Positions 23,161-33,490 of a stretch of DNA of 64,000 bases are shown here, piece after piece (the first letter of the stretch is position 1; every line of letters begins with the position of its first letter). A program made the position numbers and the translations under genes. The DNA is from Effrenium voratum (Eukaryota; Sar; Dinophyceae; Suessiales; Symbiodiniaceae), in NCBI GenBank assembly GCA_963377175.1, contig CAUJNA010000522.1, forward strand, positions 15,001 to 79,000, written 5' to 3'. The notes beneath the pieces were generated by a model. The model made no database searches, was not told the DNA's origin, and was given only the letters and a program-made list of their open reading frames with translations.

Positions 23161-24119
23161 AACCAGCCACACTGTACATTGTAGGCAGCGACACTCTCGG
23201 CTGTCACAGGCCCCGACTCGAAAATCATGAAGACTACGATCACAGTATCAAATACAAACCTCGCATTGAAGGCCTTCCATCTTCACTGCATGTCAGTATA
23301 TACTGGCAGTGTCAGCAAGACAATCGCGCAGCACTAAGACTATGACCAGAAATCTCTGAATGCATCCCAAGAGCGCCTGACATCTCAAATCTCTCCCATG
23401 CCGGTGCGCGCCGGTGCGCTGGCCACCCCACCGCACTCAGCTGCTGACCGAAATGACATGTAGCGGATGATCAACTCCATGGTGAAATAAACCTTGGGGC
23501 AATTCAGGGCTCGACCCGCGCATGGGGCAACTCAGAAATTGAAAGCCTTCCAAAGCCCTCAAACACGTGATTGTGTTGTCCGAGTGTCAATTGTTCATGA
23601 AGCAATCATAGCTTCGCTTCACCGTCACAAGCTGCTGCCAAGAAGCGCAAAACACGTTCCTCGTTGTCTTCAAGCAAGCATTGTTTGCACTGTCAATGTC
23701 AGTCCATGATAGACAACTCACGTGCTAGCCATGTTGAAAGCTGAAATCCACACATACTGCACAGTACTAACACAACAAACGCTGGATATGAATGTATTTA
23801 TGTTGGTCGCAGTTTTACCAAGCATCTCCATAGCTTGAAATACTGGCAAGGCGTGTATGAGCAGCGCTGCATCATTGTTGTCCGTGTCCACGGCAATCCA
23901 CACAGCATTGAAAATGATCATAAAAAGCCTGTCAACAAACAACATAATAAAACAGGCATATGCGGCAAATGCATCCTTTGTGTTTACTCTACTGCAGGCT
24001 AGCCGCGTAATATGATCAAAGATTGAGCTGCGCGCTACCTGCTGGCAGAAACCCTCCTGAGCAGTGGGACCGGGTTCTGAACGCAGCTTGAAAGGCTTTC
24101 AAGGTCAAGCGTATCAAAC
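23161..24119. other. No gene assigned
   Basis: Mixed unique sequence downstream of the 24.1-24.5 kb exons. Its continuation exons may lie here, but none is supported. Confidence 0.35.
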
Positions 24120-24457
24120 CTCAAGACATACTCTCGACGGAATATCATGGGATTGGAATGCCCATGACTTGCGGCAGTGTCAAACAGGGAACTGTTTTGT
24201 AGAAGTCGTGCACGTTGTACTTCTTCTGCTCCAGGAAGTCTCGGACTGCCTGGAGCGGGTCTAACTCGGCAAGCCGAGCACCTCTTTTTGAAAGAAGGAA
24301 AAAGCATTCAGGTGTAAGTTTATTCATGTTTATTGCCGTATTTGATCTTGTTCCGAACGTTGCTGAAACTTCAGAAAGCCCAAGGCGGACGCCTCCTTCA
24401 CCGAGTCTGGGTCCGGAAAGACTCCATTGCTGGGACCACTCCCACCACTGAAGCTAC
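24120..24457 (-). CDS. Multi-exon gene of unknown function
   Basis: Three consecutive exons join in phase with canonical GT-AG introns: 24370-24457 (SFSGGSGPSNGVFPDPDSVK and on), 24193-24283 (GARLAELDPLQAVRDFLEQK, then KYNVHDFYKT) and 24120-24167 (SWAFQSHDIPSRVCLE). The intron 24284-24369 is 86 nt with a pyrimidine tract before its AG. The 24168-24192 gap is only 25 nt, so that join is less certain. The protein is soluble-looking, with a predicted helix around LDPLQAVRDFLEQKK. More coding-like minus-strand sequence occurs at 24.5-25.0 kb. The family is unknown. Confidence 0.55.
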
Positions 24458-25260
24458 CTGTGCGGAAACAACAAAGTGACACAGTCGAAAATCCCCAGGA
24501 GTGGATCACGGTGACTTTCTGGGTAGAGACCTTGAAACCTTTGGCATGCCAATCCTTCAAATCCCATGAAGGGTCGCTGACCATCCGCATTCAGCCCCAA
24601 AGGGCACGTCTTTTTGAAAGTGGCCAGGAGCCTACACGCATGCACATAGATCAACCATTCAACACAAGCCCGCTTGTTGTGCCTTTCCTCTGACGTCGAA
24701 CACCATCCTGGCATGAAAAGTTGCAATCCGGATTTACAACTTTCCTAGTTCGCCCTAGTTTGCTGTGAAGTATCCTGCCTCATTTGTTTGACTGGTCATG
24801 GCGCGGCGAAGTCGCTGCAACGGATTTCGCTTTTCGACCTTGGACGATGCGGGGTCTTAGGCTTGCTCCCCCGGAGTCACAGTCCATGACAGGCGCATCA
24901 TTGACATCCCCTGCGAGCAAATTGTGGCACATCATCAAACAGGGATGTTGTAAATGCTCATTTGAGCCTCCCTTGCCCGCATCCATCTGCTCTGCGTTCC
25001 ACGACCTCACCTGGGATTCTCTGATCAATTCCAATGAAAGATGCGCGTCTTACTCATCATGTCGTGCAGTAACCCTGCTGGCAAGAGGCAAAGTCTCCGA
25101 CATGCAAAGCGTGCAACAAATTACAAGTCTGAGCCAATTTTCCGGGCAGAATCATAGGGCTCCATGAGCCACAGTCAATATTCATGTCCAAAGTTGGTAT
25201 TGGATATTGGTGTGTAAACCCCCATGGTATTTTGGTGAGTGTGTCCCATGTCATCCCCCT
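24458..25260. other. Probable additional minus-strand exons, unresolved
   Basis: The minus strand at 24555-24700 (ACVEWLIYVHACRLLATFKK) and 24850-25034 (ELIRESQ followed by a gtgagg donor) is protein-like. These may be upstream exons of the 24.1-24.5 kb gene, but I could not set both ends or phases. Confidence 0.35.
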
Positions 25261-25261
<1 letters not shown>

Positions 25262-25356
<95 letters not shown>

Positions 25357-25357
25357 C
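25262..25357. repeat. (TAC)n trinucleotide array
   Basis: A near-perfect TAC array of about 32 copies. One strand is open in three frames as poly-Leu, poly-Tyr or poly-Thr and the other as poly-Val or poly-Ser. No gene is implied. Confidence 0.98.
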
Positions 25358-25734
25358 GCAGATGGCACTGAACATAGGATTGATCATGTGCACTCCTGGA
25401 GCAGGCACTTGCGAAACCAATTGCCTACCAGGCTCTGACACGGCTGATCAGCAATATAGTCGTTGCCCTTCTCTCAATCGCATTACTCCTGTGCAGGCCG
25501 TGGTCCAGTCGTCGAACTGCCCACAGCTGGTCACACCAGAGATGGCGGGGTTGCAAGATCAGTCCCCATGTAGGTCGACCGACGCGTCTCTAGGGGTTAG
25601 CTGGAATACTCGGACCGCAAAAATTGGCATCATATTCGGTGGCCGTTCGGCAGCTCGAGCTTGCCCCAGGTGCTGGGCGGTATCGTTTCGGGATCGCACG
25701 GGCATCGTTTGGGGCATCGTTCTCAGCACAGTAC

Positions 25735-25860
25735 AAGAGCAGTACACGAAGTACACTTTAGCAGCTCAAATGGAACGTCGCAATTGTTGAGCACCAGCGT
25801 AGTACACCAGCGGCCCCAGCTCAAGCATCGCAACTGTTCAGTACACGTGAAGTACACAAG
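25735..25860. repeat. Dispersed repeat, copy 3
   Basis: Contains AGTACACGAAGTACACTTTA, GCAGCTCAAATGGAACGTCGC, CCCAGCTCAAGCATCGCAAC and GTACACGTGAAGTACACAAG. Here the module looks like two tandem sub-units of about 60 bp, so the family may be a decayed minisatellite seeded at several sites. Confidence 0.55.
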
Positions 25861-26019
25861 TACGGCCTCATCCCGTAATAGTACATACCCTTCCACGAAA
25901 CTCCCGCTTACCCTTTCGCGGTCTTCCGAGACCACAGCGCCATAACACCAAAACATATTATATGCTTCGTCAGTCCTTACTAGAAAAGCTGCAGGGTTTT
26001 TTGTCAATCCCGCTGTATA

Positions 26020-26072
26020 TATTAATACATATATATATATATATATGTATAATGTATATATATATATACATT
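26020..26072. repeat. (TA)n-rich tract
   Basis: Two (TA)n blocks of about 8-9 repeats separated by a short spacer (tgtataatg). No gene. Confidence 0.9.
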
Positions 26073-27210
26073 TCACATTTGCTAAACACATCAATCATCG
26101 TCAACCATGATTCGATGGGCCACAACACAAAAGGGCCGCGCAACACACAAAAGCATTCAAACTCCAAGATGACAAGGGCTGTGATTGAACAATAAGCCGC
26201 ACGGACTCTGGCCCCCTTCAAGTCTGGTCCTGCATGTTGCTTTTTCTCAATCAAACACGCCTGGTATTGACGAGGAGGGATCTGCGCACCATGGTATGGC
26301 AAAGTTGCCCAGACGTGACATCTACGATGACGTTCTGAACAAATCCCAACTATGCACAAAAACAATTTCCACCCACAGGTGGCTTGGCCAGCAGTCCGAA
26401 TTCTCGGAACGTGCACGCATGTAACGTGTCACCCAAAAGGTGGCACAATCACAACCGGACAACTTGAAAAGCGGTTGGACAGTTGGCAGTGCGCCACAAA
26501 AGATTGCTGGGAAAATTAAGGCAACGCCACGCTGGCTTGCCGAAGGCAATAAGATCAGAACTGTTCATCTGCCGAGCAGGAACTTTCCGGAGAGTTGATC
26601 ACCAAACACGAGACTGCCTCGTTGTGCCCAACGCTCACCTGCTGCCAATTCAAGCTGCTTCCTTGTGTACTGCATGCTGAATCGAAGTCGACTCTAGCAT
26701 AATGTTCTTGTGTCCTGTATGTGGGCTCGGCGCACATTGTTGTCTCGCTCTCGCTCTCTCTCTCTCTCTCTCTGTCAATGCCTCTCCTGAATGCATAAAA
26801 CCACCCAGAGAAGCCAATGCACAACTCACAACTGCCACAGCTGCCGAGCGGCAGAGGTGGGGCTGCCGCTGAAGGACACCTGCAATGCTCTTGAAATCTT
26901 GACCTGCTCTATTCCATAGATATATGCGGTAATACGAGGCTTCATAAACCATTGTATATTCTTCGAGCTGAATGTCTTAGGCCTATGGCATCCCCCACCT
27001 GCTAAAAGAGTGCAATTGATGGAAACCACAGTGGGGGCATCTATGGGTCCGTCAAAACCAGGGACTTTGTTGGCTCAATATGACAACTGAAAGGAAGTCT
27101 TTGACGGGAAGCCCCTCTTCTTGAGGCTCCAAGTTCATTTCGACACTCATCCACAAAATGATCTGGCGAGGTGCTGGATGATCATGTAGCACTTGTTTTC
27201 GGGCCAGACC
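26073..27210. other. 3' flank of the WD40 gene; CT run at 26749-26773
   Basis: Mostly unassigned. The minus strand at about 26880-26960 has WD-like pieces (YYRIYLWNRA), and near 26850 there is another weak one. These could be terminal repeats of the WD40 gene, but no in-frame join was found. A (CT)n microsatellite lies near 26749-26773. Confidence 0.35.
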
Positions 27211-27959
27211 CTACTGTCGCCGGGCGCTACCATAGGCCTGAGAGTCGTCGTCCAAGTGACCCTCGAAGACGTGTTTGCATGTCCGCGTCTGCAGCTGCCA
27301 TAGCTTCATGGCCTGCAAAGCAACCAACATCAACCGACTACCCGTTCTCAGGGCTACTGCAACACTGAATCCACTTGTTTTATCGAATATGGTCATACAG
27401 CCAATACTGACCTCATCATGCCGCACACCACGTTCCTCCTCAATTCGTTGGAGCTCGAATCCCGACGTCCACCCGAACAAGATCATGTGCGATACCAATT
27501 GATCAAATAATCAGGATGGGTAAGGATGGGTAACGATTCTTCCAGGGTTGCGTCATAGGTTGGAGCGGTCAAGTTCATCCAGAAAATGAATCACAGTGGG
27601 GCTAGACAAGTCTGAGTCCGTAATCTGATGCTTCGTAGTCTTCAAGATGCGTCACCCCAACACTCAGCAGCAAATCAAGGAAGCAAATGCACGCCTCTTT
27701 GGAACCCGCCAGCGCAACTTGATGTATCCAATCCACCGACATTGTGATCACCTGGGGAGTAAAGTGGAGCACAACAATAGTGAAGTGGAAATTGGGAGAT
27801 CACGGCACAGCGGTTGTCCATGACAGCCATGCAGGCCTGGGCACTTTAGCGACTTTAGCGCAAGGAACCAAGCAAACTCAACTGAGGGTGACGCAGAGTC
27901 GGCCAGGTCCCAGAGCCTTACAGTTTTGTCCCACGAGCCGCTCAGCGCTTGACCTTCAA

Positions 27960-28014
<55 letters not shown>

Positions 28015-30028
28015 CGTGCAACAAGTGTAACAAGTGCACTGTGGGCAAGTCCAAAACTGCCGATGCCTTCTGAGCACCGAAGAAAAACGGAAGAAACAGC
28101 ATCAGTGTGGCCGTTTAGCGCCGCTAAGCCTGGGTGGACAATGCTTCTGTCACTTTCTTCTGCATAGATTGCCAGTATTCCCTGTATCCTGAGAGGCCCA
28201 CACTTGCCGGTGCTGAGGTCCCAGTATCTTAGAGATGCGTCCTGATGACCACAAGGCAAAAAGCAATTCACGATACTTTGGAGAGTTGAAGCCAGTTGCA
28301 AATGCAGCTGTCCATGGAACCACTGAGGGCCCGTGATTGGTCCCAATCTACATCAGCCGCCCACACCTGCCAGTTTGATTACAGAGCTGCGATCTTTCCA
28401 ACGAGCAGTCGGGGGCTTGGGATTGGAGGCAGGAGCGCTCGTAACTCCAAAACCATAAGCAACAAATCGGCCCGCCTCCTCGCCATGATCCAGCGTCCGA
28501 AGACACTGCAAGGTGTCAATATCCCATAGCTTCACCGTGCCTGGTCGCAAGGCTGCGAACGAGTCAGCATTCGCCGTCTGATGCTTCTCTGTCGGGGCCC
28601 CACCATCACATGCGGCGCTGAGAGCTCGCCGACGTGGCCAGTTCAGCCTGACGTGCACAGAGCAACGCAAACAAGTGAGAGTTCGATCGCACAGAAACGC
28701 CTCACAGCCTTCACCATGCCAGCGTGGCCACTGAAGGTAGCCACGCACTCCTGCAATCCCCGCATCCGAACGCTAGTCTGCTTGTTACGTGCTGTGCAGC
28801 TCAGGCACGCCCACTTCGCTATCCCAAAGCTTTGCTTTCTTGTCCCACGAACCTGGCGGTCTCTTTGGCCGTTTGTGCTTGGCATACCTAAAGCATGGAA
28901 CTTGATCTGACAATTGTCCACCTGTCAAGATCCTGCGGGCAGAATGATCAAACTCCAAACCTGAGCTGCCGCATGCTGCATAGCATCAAGCAAAAAGACA
29001 GCTCTTGCCTCCTAAATGATGTATCCCAAATATTACGGCCAGCCCCTGAGGGTTGCCTGCGCCCCAAAGCAACGCCCCAACGCCCGAACCTAGACTTCTT
29101 AGAGACCGAATCCGCCTGAAACCACGTGCTCGAATTAGTCATAGCCGAGCGCTAGGCGGCTGCTTAATGTGCCGTTCGGACAAAGCTAGCCGATACTTCT
29201 TGAGAGCTTCTAGGACATACACCAGCAGCTTGCCTGCAGAGGGTCACGCAACTAACCTAGAAAACTTAAAGCCTGAACCTGAAACCTAAACCTAATCCCT
29301 AAACCGAATCCCTAAACCAGAACCCTGAACCAGAAAACCCCAAACCTAAACCCCACCCTAAACCTGAACCCTAAACCTAAACCCCAAACTTAAACTCTAA
29401 ACCCAAAATCCACGCCCTGAAACTGAACGCTAAACAAAAACCCTGGGCAGGACAAGGGTGGATTCGGGGGGCACGGCAACCCTCGAGCTGTCGGAAATAT
29501 TAGAATGCTACCTGCAGTATACTCCGCCAACTCACTGGTGCCAAGGCGCAAAAGGCTGGATGGTCTCCTAGCTGTATCAGTTGTACCTTAGCGGAAATCC
29601 CGGGCTTGAAAGAAAAACCTTGCCGCAAGCATTTTCTGATTGTCACACTCACCGAGCATGCTAAGGCCAGAGCGCTAATGGCATGGTCGAGGTCCCAAAC
29701 ACGAAGTGTGCAGTCCTACACGCACATGCAGCGCTGGGATCAGCATGCAACGCGCCCAGAGTAAGGCGCAAGCGTGGGAACCGCTGACAGCATATCTGGA
29801 CTTCCAATCGACCTGTTCAAATAGCCGCGAGAGCAGCTCCCTTCAGCATGACTGGCATGACTGGCACTGAGGCATCTGCGGCAACAGACATGACTCCATC
29901 GCCATGGCCTCGAAGCGTTTGCACCTCAAACATGTGAAGAATGACAACATGATGCAACATGTAAGCTAGTGTACACGGGCTCTGACGCAGGTTGCTTTGT
30001 CCATGTCCCACAACTTCACAGAGCAATC
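27211..30028 (-). CDS. WD40-repeat protein (HET-E-like), at least 16 short exons
   Basis: Exons in transcription order: 29987-30028, 29880-29924, 29774-29812, 29653-29715, [one missing], 28922-28960, 28809-28852, 28701-28750, 28604-28647, 28476-28540, 28313-28366, 28202-28241, 28078-28129, 27883-27953, 27804-27836, 27695-27751 and one from 27312 downward (end unclear, before the stop at 27211). All phases match except at the missing exon. The joined protein has about seven WD repeats of the form V-x4-[VL]-[DN]-W-x4-[AL]-L-S-G-S-x-D-x-T-x-[KR]-L-W-D-L-x3-C-x2-L-x-G-H, for example RALSGSMDASLRYWDLSTGK. It should fold as a beta-propeller scaffold; partners are unknown. Five introns start GC (29716, 29813, 28648, 28367 and 27313 are their low ends) and one starts GA (28242-28312). 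The rest are GT. Confidence 0.85.
27962..28012. repeat. (GA)n microsatellite inside a WD40-gene intron
   Basis: About 25 GA units. It lies wholly within the intron 27954-28077 of the WD40 gene, close to its acceptor end on the minus strand, where it forms a (CT)n tract before AG. It can therefore act as an oversized polypyrimidine tract. Confidence 0.95.
29272..29450. repeat. Degenerate telomere-like array (CCCTAAA / TTTAGGG)
   Basis: About 20 imperfect units of CCCTAAAC, CCTAAACC and CCTGAACC, reading TTTAGGG-like on the minus strand. TTTAGGG is the Arabidopsis-type telomere repeat and is also reported for dinoflagellates. The array lies in the large intron between WD40 exons 29653-29715 and 28922-28960, so it is interstitial and not a chromosome end. 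Confidence 0.85.
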
Positions 30029-30780
30029 CTAAGCGGGGGGGTTGAAACATGTCTCGTGCGTCAAATGTGCGAGTTGGCACGTTGCTGAGTTGCAGGCAGT
30101 GCTGCAGCTCAGTGCAAAGGGCCTTGGACATCCGCATAATGACATATGCACGACATCGCACAAACAGGCACAACTCTGAATTGCGCTGAAGGTTTCGGCT
30201 AGTGATGCTATTCATCACGCTCAGTGCAAACCCAACTGACCAAAGGATCGCGTGTCCAACACTCCAGCAACTGACACGTGTGCCCAACATACGTTCATAC
30301 TTCAGTGCTGGGTTGTTGGTTCCACTTCCCTGTGCCGGCTTCTTGCTCAACCAAGCTACAGTGATCAAATCGTAGCACTGTGACATGCGCAAACGCCGTT
30401 AAAAGCGTGCCTTTTCGGTTTTCGGCCATGCACCACGTTGACTGGATCGCCCTGTAGTTGACATGGAGGATGATACTCGAATGCTACATCCAATCGAAAG
30501 CAACGTCATTGATAATCATGATGCTGTCAACTTCCACGGCAAGCAAGTAAGGCCAAAAGCACGTGTTCAACAAGCATGGCGCCAGCCTGAAAATTCGAAG
30601 CAGGTGAAGCTGAGGTGGTGGTCCAAGAAGATGCGTCTCGAAGGCAGTCAACAGAACCTGTGAGTACGAAAGAACCTTAACATCTGTGTGATGGTTGAGT
30701 GACAGTTGGCGGCAATGCTTGAATTTCGAACGGCTATCTTACAATGTGCTCGCTGGACCATGCTGGACCCAGTGCTTGAC
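30029..30780. other. Probable 5' part of the WD40 gene, unresolved
   Basis: The minus strand here has further protein-like pieces, including VLLTAFETHLLGPPPQ after an acceptor near 30662 and DSIMIINDVAFDW near 30470-30510. The latter fits the V-x4-[VF]-D-W start of this gene's WD repeats. They probably link the exons at 30781-31162 to the WD40 gene, but joins were not closed. Confidence 0.4.
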
Positions 30781-31162
30781 CAGTTGTCGGAAAGCAAAGC
30801 TATCATTGCATTCATCTTGAGTCACAACGCGGGGTATGTGGCGAATGAGCTGCGCAGCTACTCCTGCCCAGCATTCGGTCACCCAGTCCTCCGCATCCTG
30901 CACTTGAGCGCCGCCACAAAGGAGAGAGAGCTCTGTGAGGTGGATGCCCGACCTGATCAAGGCCTAATGAACACAACCAGTCCATGCGAGATGGCTTCTT
31001 CGTAGCTGACAGCCCAGCAAGCCGCTCCTTGACTTCAGACCCCTGGCGTGATTGTATTTGCGACACTATGCTATGCAGAAAGCCGCTAACGGCACCAAAA
31101 CCCATGGCCTTCGCCGATTTGCCAATGACAAACTTCCAGGACCGACCGCTGAGCATGGCAAC
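30781..31162 (-). CDS. Two joined exons, helical protein; possibly the N-terminal part of the WD40 gene
   Basis: Exon 31011-31162 starts after an acceptor ATAGCAG|GTTGCC and ends GGGCT|gtcagc in phase 2. Exon 30781-30952 starts GATCAG|GTCGGG and ends CAACTG|gtcaag. The join restores one frame across a 64-nt... intron region (30953-31010, 58 nt). The product reads AMGFGAVSGFLHSIVSQIQS, SEVKERLAGL, then SGIHLTELSLLCGGAQVQ and DECNDSFAFRQL. It looks alpha-helical, with no recognised domain. It lies 0.75 kb upstream of the first sure WD40 exon on the same strand, so it may encode an N-terminal domain of that protein. Confidence 0.55.
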
Positions 31163-32195
31163 CTGCTATCCGAAGCCAAAAAACAAACTTTCCGAGCACG
31201 CGGCTTCGTGCAGGTCAACTAATACTCCCTAATCCCATGGCCTCAACTTCAACACCAGACCCATCGCTCTCCCAACAGGTCCAGCGTTGCTTGTTTGCCT
31301 TGCCAGGCAGCGAAGAAGCAACCATTTTGGCTGACAATCTCATGCCTGCTGGCGCAGGTTGCCCAACTCCTAAGAGAGCGCGTCACACCATTGTCAATGC
31401 ACGCGCGAGCTCACCGCGGTCCTGTCGCGCTGTTGCAGAGCAAACGCTGGGCTTTTGCTTGAAAAGGCTCCTGCGTCACAGAGAACACATGACTTTGCGC
31501 AACAGGTGCCGTCAGTGCCGTCAGGTGATGAAGTCTCTTGCAATCTGCTGCAGGTGCAAGGTGCTGAGCAGGAATGGCAATTTGTGCAAAATGTCCTGAT
31601 CTGATCTAGCAGGGATGGGCCATGTCCTGCCACCAGCCATTGCCAAGCACGAGTGCAAGCTGGTGCTTTCACCACAGTACACACGCCTCGTGGTATGCAG
31701 CAATGCAGGATATTGCCAAAGTCCTAGTTTTAGCTCTGGAAATGTCTGCTCTGCTCTGCTTCCCATTCTGGCCAGGCCACCCACAAAAGCGTGTACTTGA
31801 CATTGGTTGGTCGATGTAATCTCCTCACTGTCACTTGCAAGTAACACACTGAATGCTGGCTTCAAGCTCTGCTCCAGCATGCTAAGCCATCAGCTGAGCC
31901 AGGTCGCTGTAGGACTTCTCTAATTCGCCCAAGCGATCGCTGGACTCTATGTCCATTGCAGGCAGGGCACTTGCGTGTTGTCTTCCTATGGCAAGAGCGT
32001 CTTGCTGTGTTTGCCGTTGTGTTTTGAACTTTTACATTCCTGATCCCATTCTGATTCCTGCTTGGTGGTGCGCTGGATGAGATGGTCGACGCTATCTTAG
32101 GGTAGCATCTCAAAGTGCGAAGCAAAGCTCGGCCAACGAGGGACACGCACCAAGTGAGGCCGCGGCAAAACCTCAATTGAAATGGGCTGCACATG
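31163..32195. other. No gene assigned
   Basis: Unique sequence with several 90-120-codon open frames on both strands. None has a convincing protein pattern or matched splice sites. Confidence 0.35.
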
Positions 32196-33030
32196 TGTTT
32201 TCTTATCGGTTTTGCGTCAAAGTTTATCGTTGTACACATTAGATGTATGTTCAACCTTAACGATTCTTTGCACCTTATCGTTTTACCGGGGTTCGCGCAT
32301 TTTTGGACAACTGCGCGCATCAGCTCTCATGGTGGCTTCAAAGGCTTTCATCGTCGGACTCACGAGCAGCAAGCTCCTTCCATGCTTTTCGTTTGCGCTT
32401 GCTTGCTTCAATTTGTTTGGCTAGCCTGCGCTCATCAACTGCAATAATGTGTTCCAACGTAGAGTCCAAGACATGTTCCAACGTAAGAGACAAGCATGCT
32501 GTCCATGGCCGGGAGACATCAAAGGGAAAGCTAGGGTAGAGTGGCTAAGTTCCTCTCAATGGGCAACTCCTCACGGGCATGGGTTCTGTCAAAAAGCGTT
32601 ATCGTTTTTGTTATCGTTTTGTTATCGTTTTCAGCGTCGTGACCCGTTGTGTGATTTCTCTATGCCAACCCAAAATTGCCCGCAGAGCATGAGGGTGTGG
32701 CCGGGGCTGCGCCTCATCGGGGCCGGGGGGAAGATCCCAAGAAAGTCTTCGTGGCCGTGGCGGAAGTGGAGCTGGACAAAGTGAGGCTGGACAACGGCAT
32801 GTGGCTGAAGAACCAGGAGGTGCTGTCTCCCGGGTCTCAATGCTCCAAGCCATGGTTGTGAACAGGAAGGACGGAAAGGGAGCAAACAAGATTGAGCAAA
32901 ATGCTAGCAATACGTGCATTCCATGCTCCAAACCTTATCGTTTTCCAGCACAAACAACACGGAAACACCCAAAAACCTTATCGTTTCTTTTTGCACCTTA
33001 TCATTTTACCGGGCTTCGTGATTGTCCAAC
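32196..33030. repeat. TTATCGTTTT-type dispersed repeats
   Basis: The decamer TTATCGTTTT and close variants occur near 32213, 32278, 32598, 32610, 32620, 32936 and 32978. A longer unit TTGCACCTTATCGTTTTACC occurs near 32270 and again, with one change, near 32993. In both cases GGGGTTCG/GGGCTTCG and a GTCCAAC/TGGACAAC-like word follow. The repeats flank the exon at 32686-32819 on both sides. Confidence 0.7.
32686..32819 (+). CDS. Isolated GC-rich exon on the plus strand, unknown protein
   Basis: A 134-nt open segment between an acceptor TTGCCCGCAG|AGCATG and a donor AACCAGGAG|gtgctg. It encodes 44 codons including EHEGVAGAAPHRGRGEDPKK, VFVAVAEVELDKVRLDNGMW and LKNQE. GC content and codon use are clearly higher than in its flanks, and the protein looks soluble and acidic. 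It is the only plus-strand exon I can support in the window. Partner exons were not found, so it may be a fragment. Confidence 0.45.
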
Positions 33031-33341
33031 ACAATGTGCGCGACTCTTACATCCCGCAAGCACGAGAGTATTGCCAGTACCTCAAGTATTATTATTCCAA
33101 GCAATTTCGGAATGCAAGAGTTCAATCATCGCTATCATCCCTAGCACTCAGCAAGAGTATACAAGATGTGTGAATCACATTCTCAAATCATGTGGCTCGT
33201 TTGGGCACTGCCGTTCGCAAGAAGCGCACAAGCGCCCACGTCAAATTCCAGCCGTTTCCAAGATGTCTTGCCTGATTCTCCAGATGCTTTTTTTTGCATA
33301 CAGTTCGACCCGAATCCTGATGCCAAAATGGTAGTACACGC

Positions 33342-33490
33342 GCCCATGGGCACCCGGTTTGGGAATGCATCCACCATAGACCAAATGATGTTCACGTCCA
33401 GGGGCACTCGCTTTGGAAAAACCTACCATGGACCAGAATGTACAATAAAAGCCCATGGAAACCCGTTTTTGGGGATGAATCCCCCCAACG
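33342..33490. repeat. Degenerate 54-55-bp tandem repeat, about 3 copies
   Basis: Units begin near 33342, 33396 and 33451 with GCCCATGGGCACCCG, GTCCAGGGGCACTCG and GCCCATGGAAACCCG. Each is followed by TTTGGGA/TTTGGAA and an ACCATAGACCA/ACCATGGACCA word. The copies differ at about a quarter of positions. Confidence 0.7.

Noticed and set aside
29272..29450. A true telomere at this point
   Set aside because: The repeats are degenerate and gene exons continue on both sides, so this is an interstitial array.
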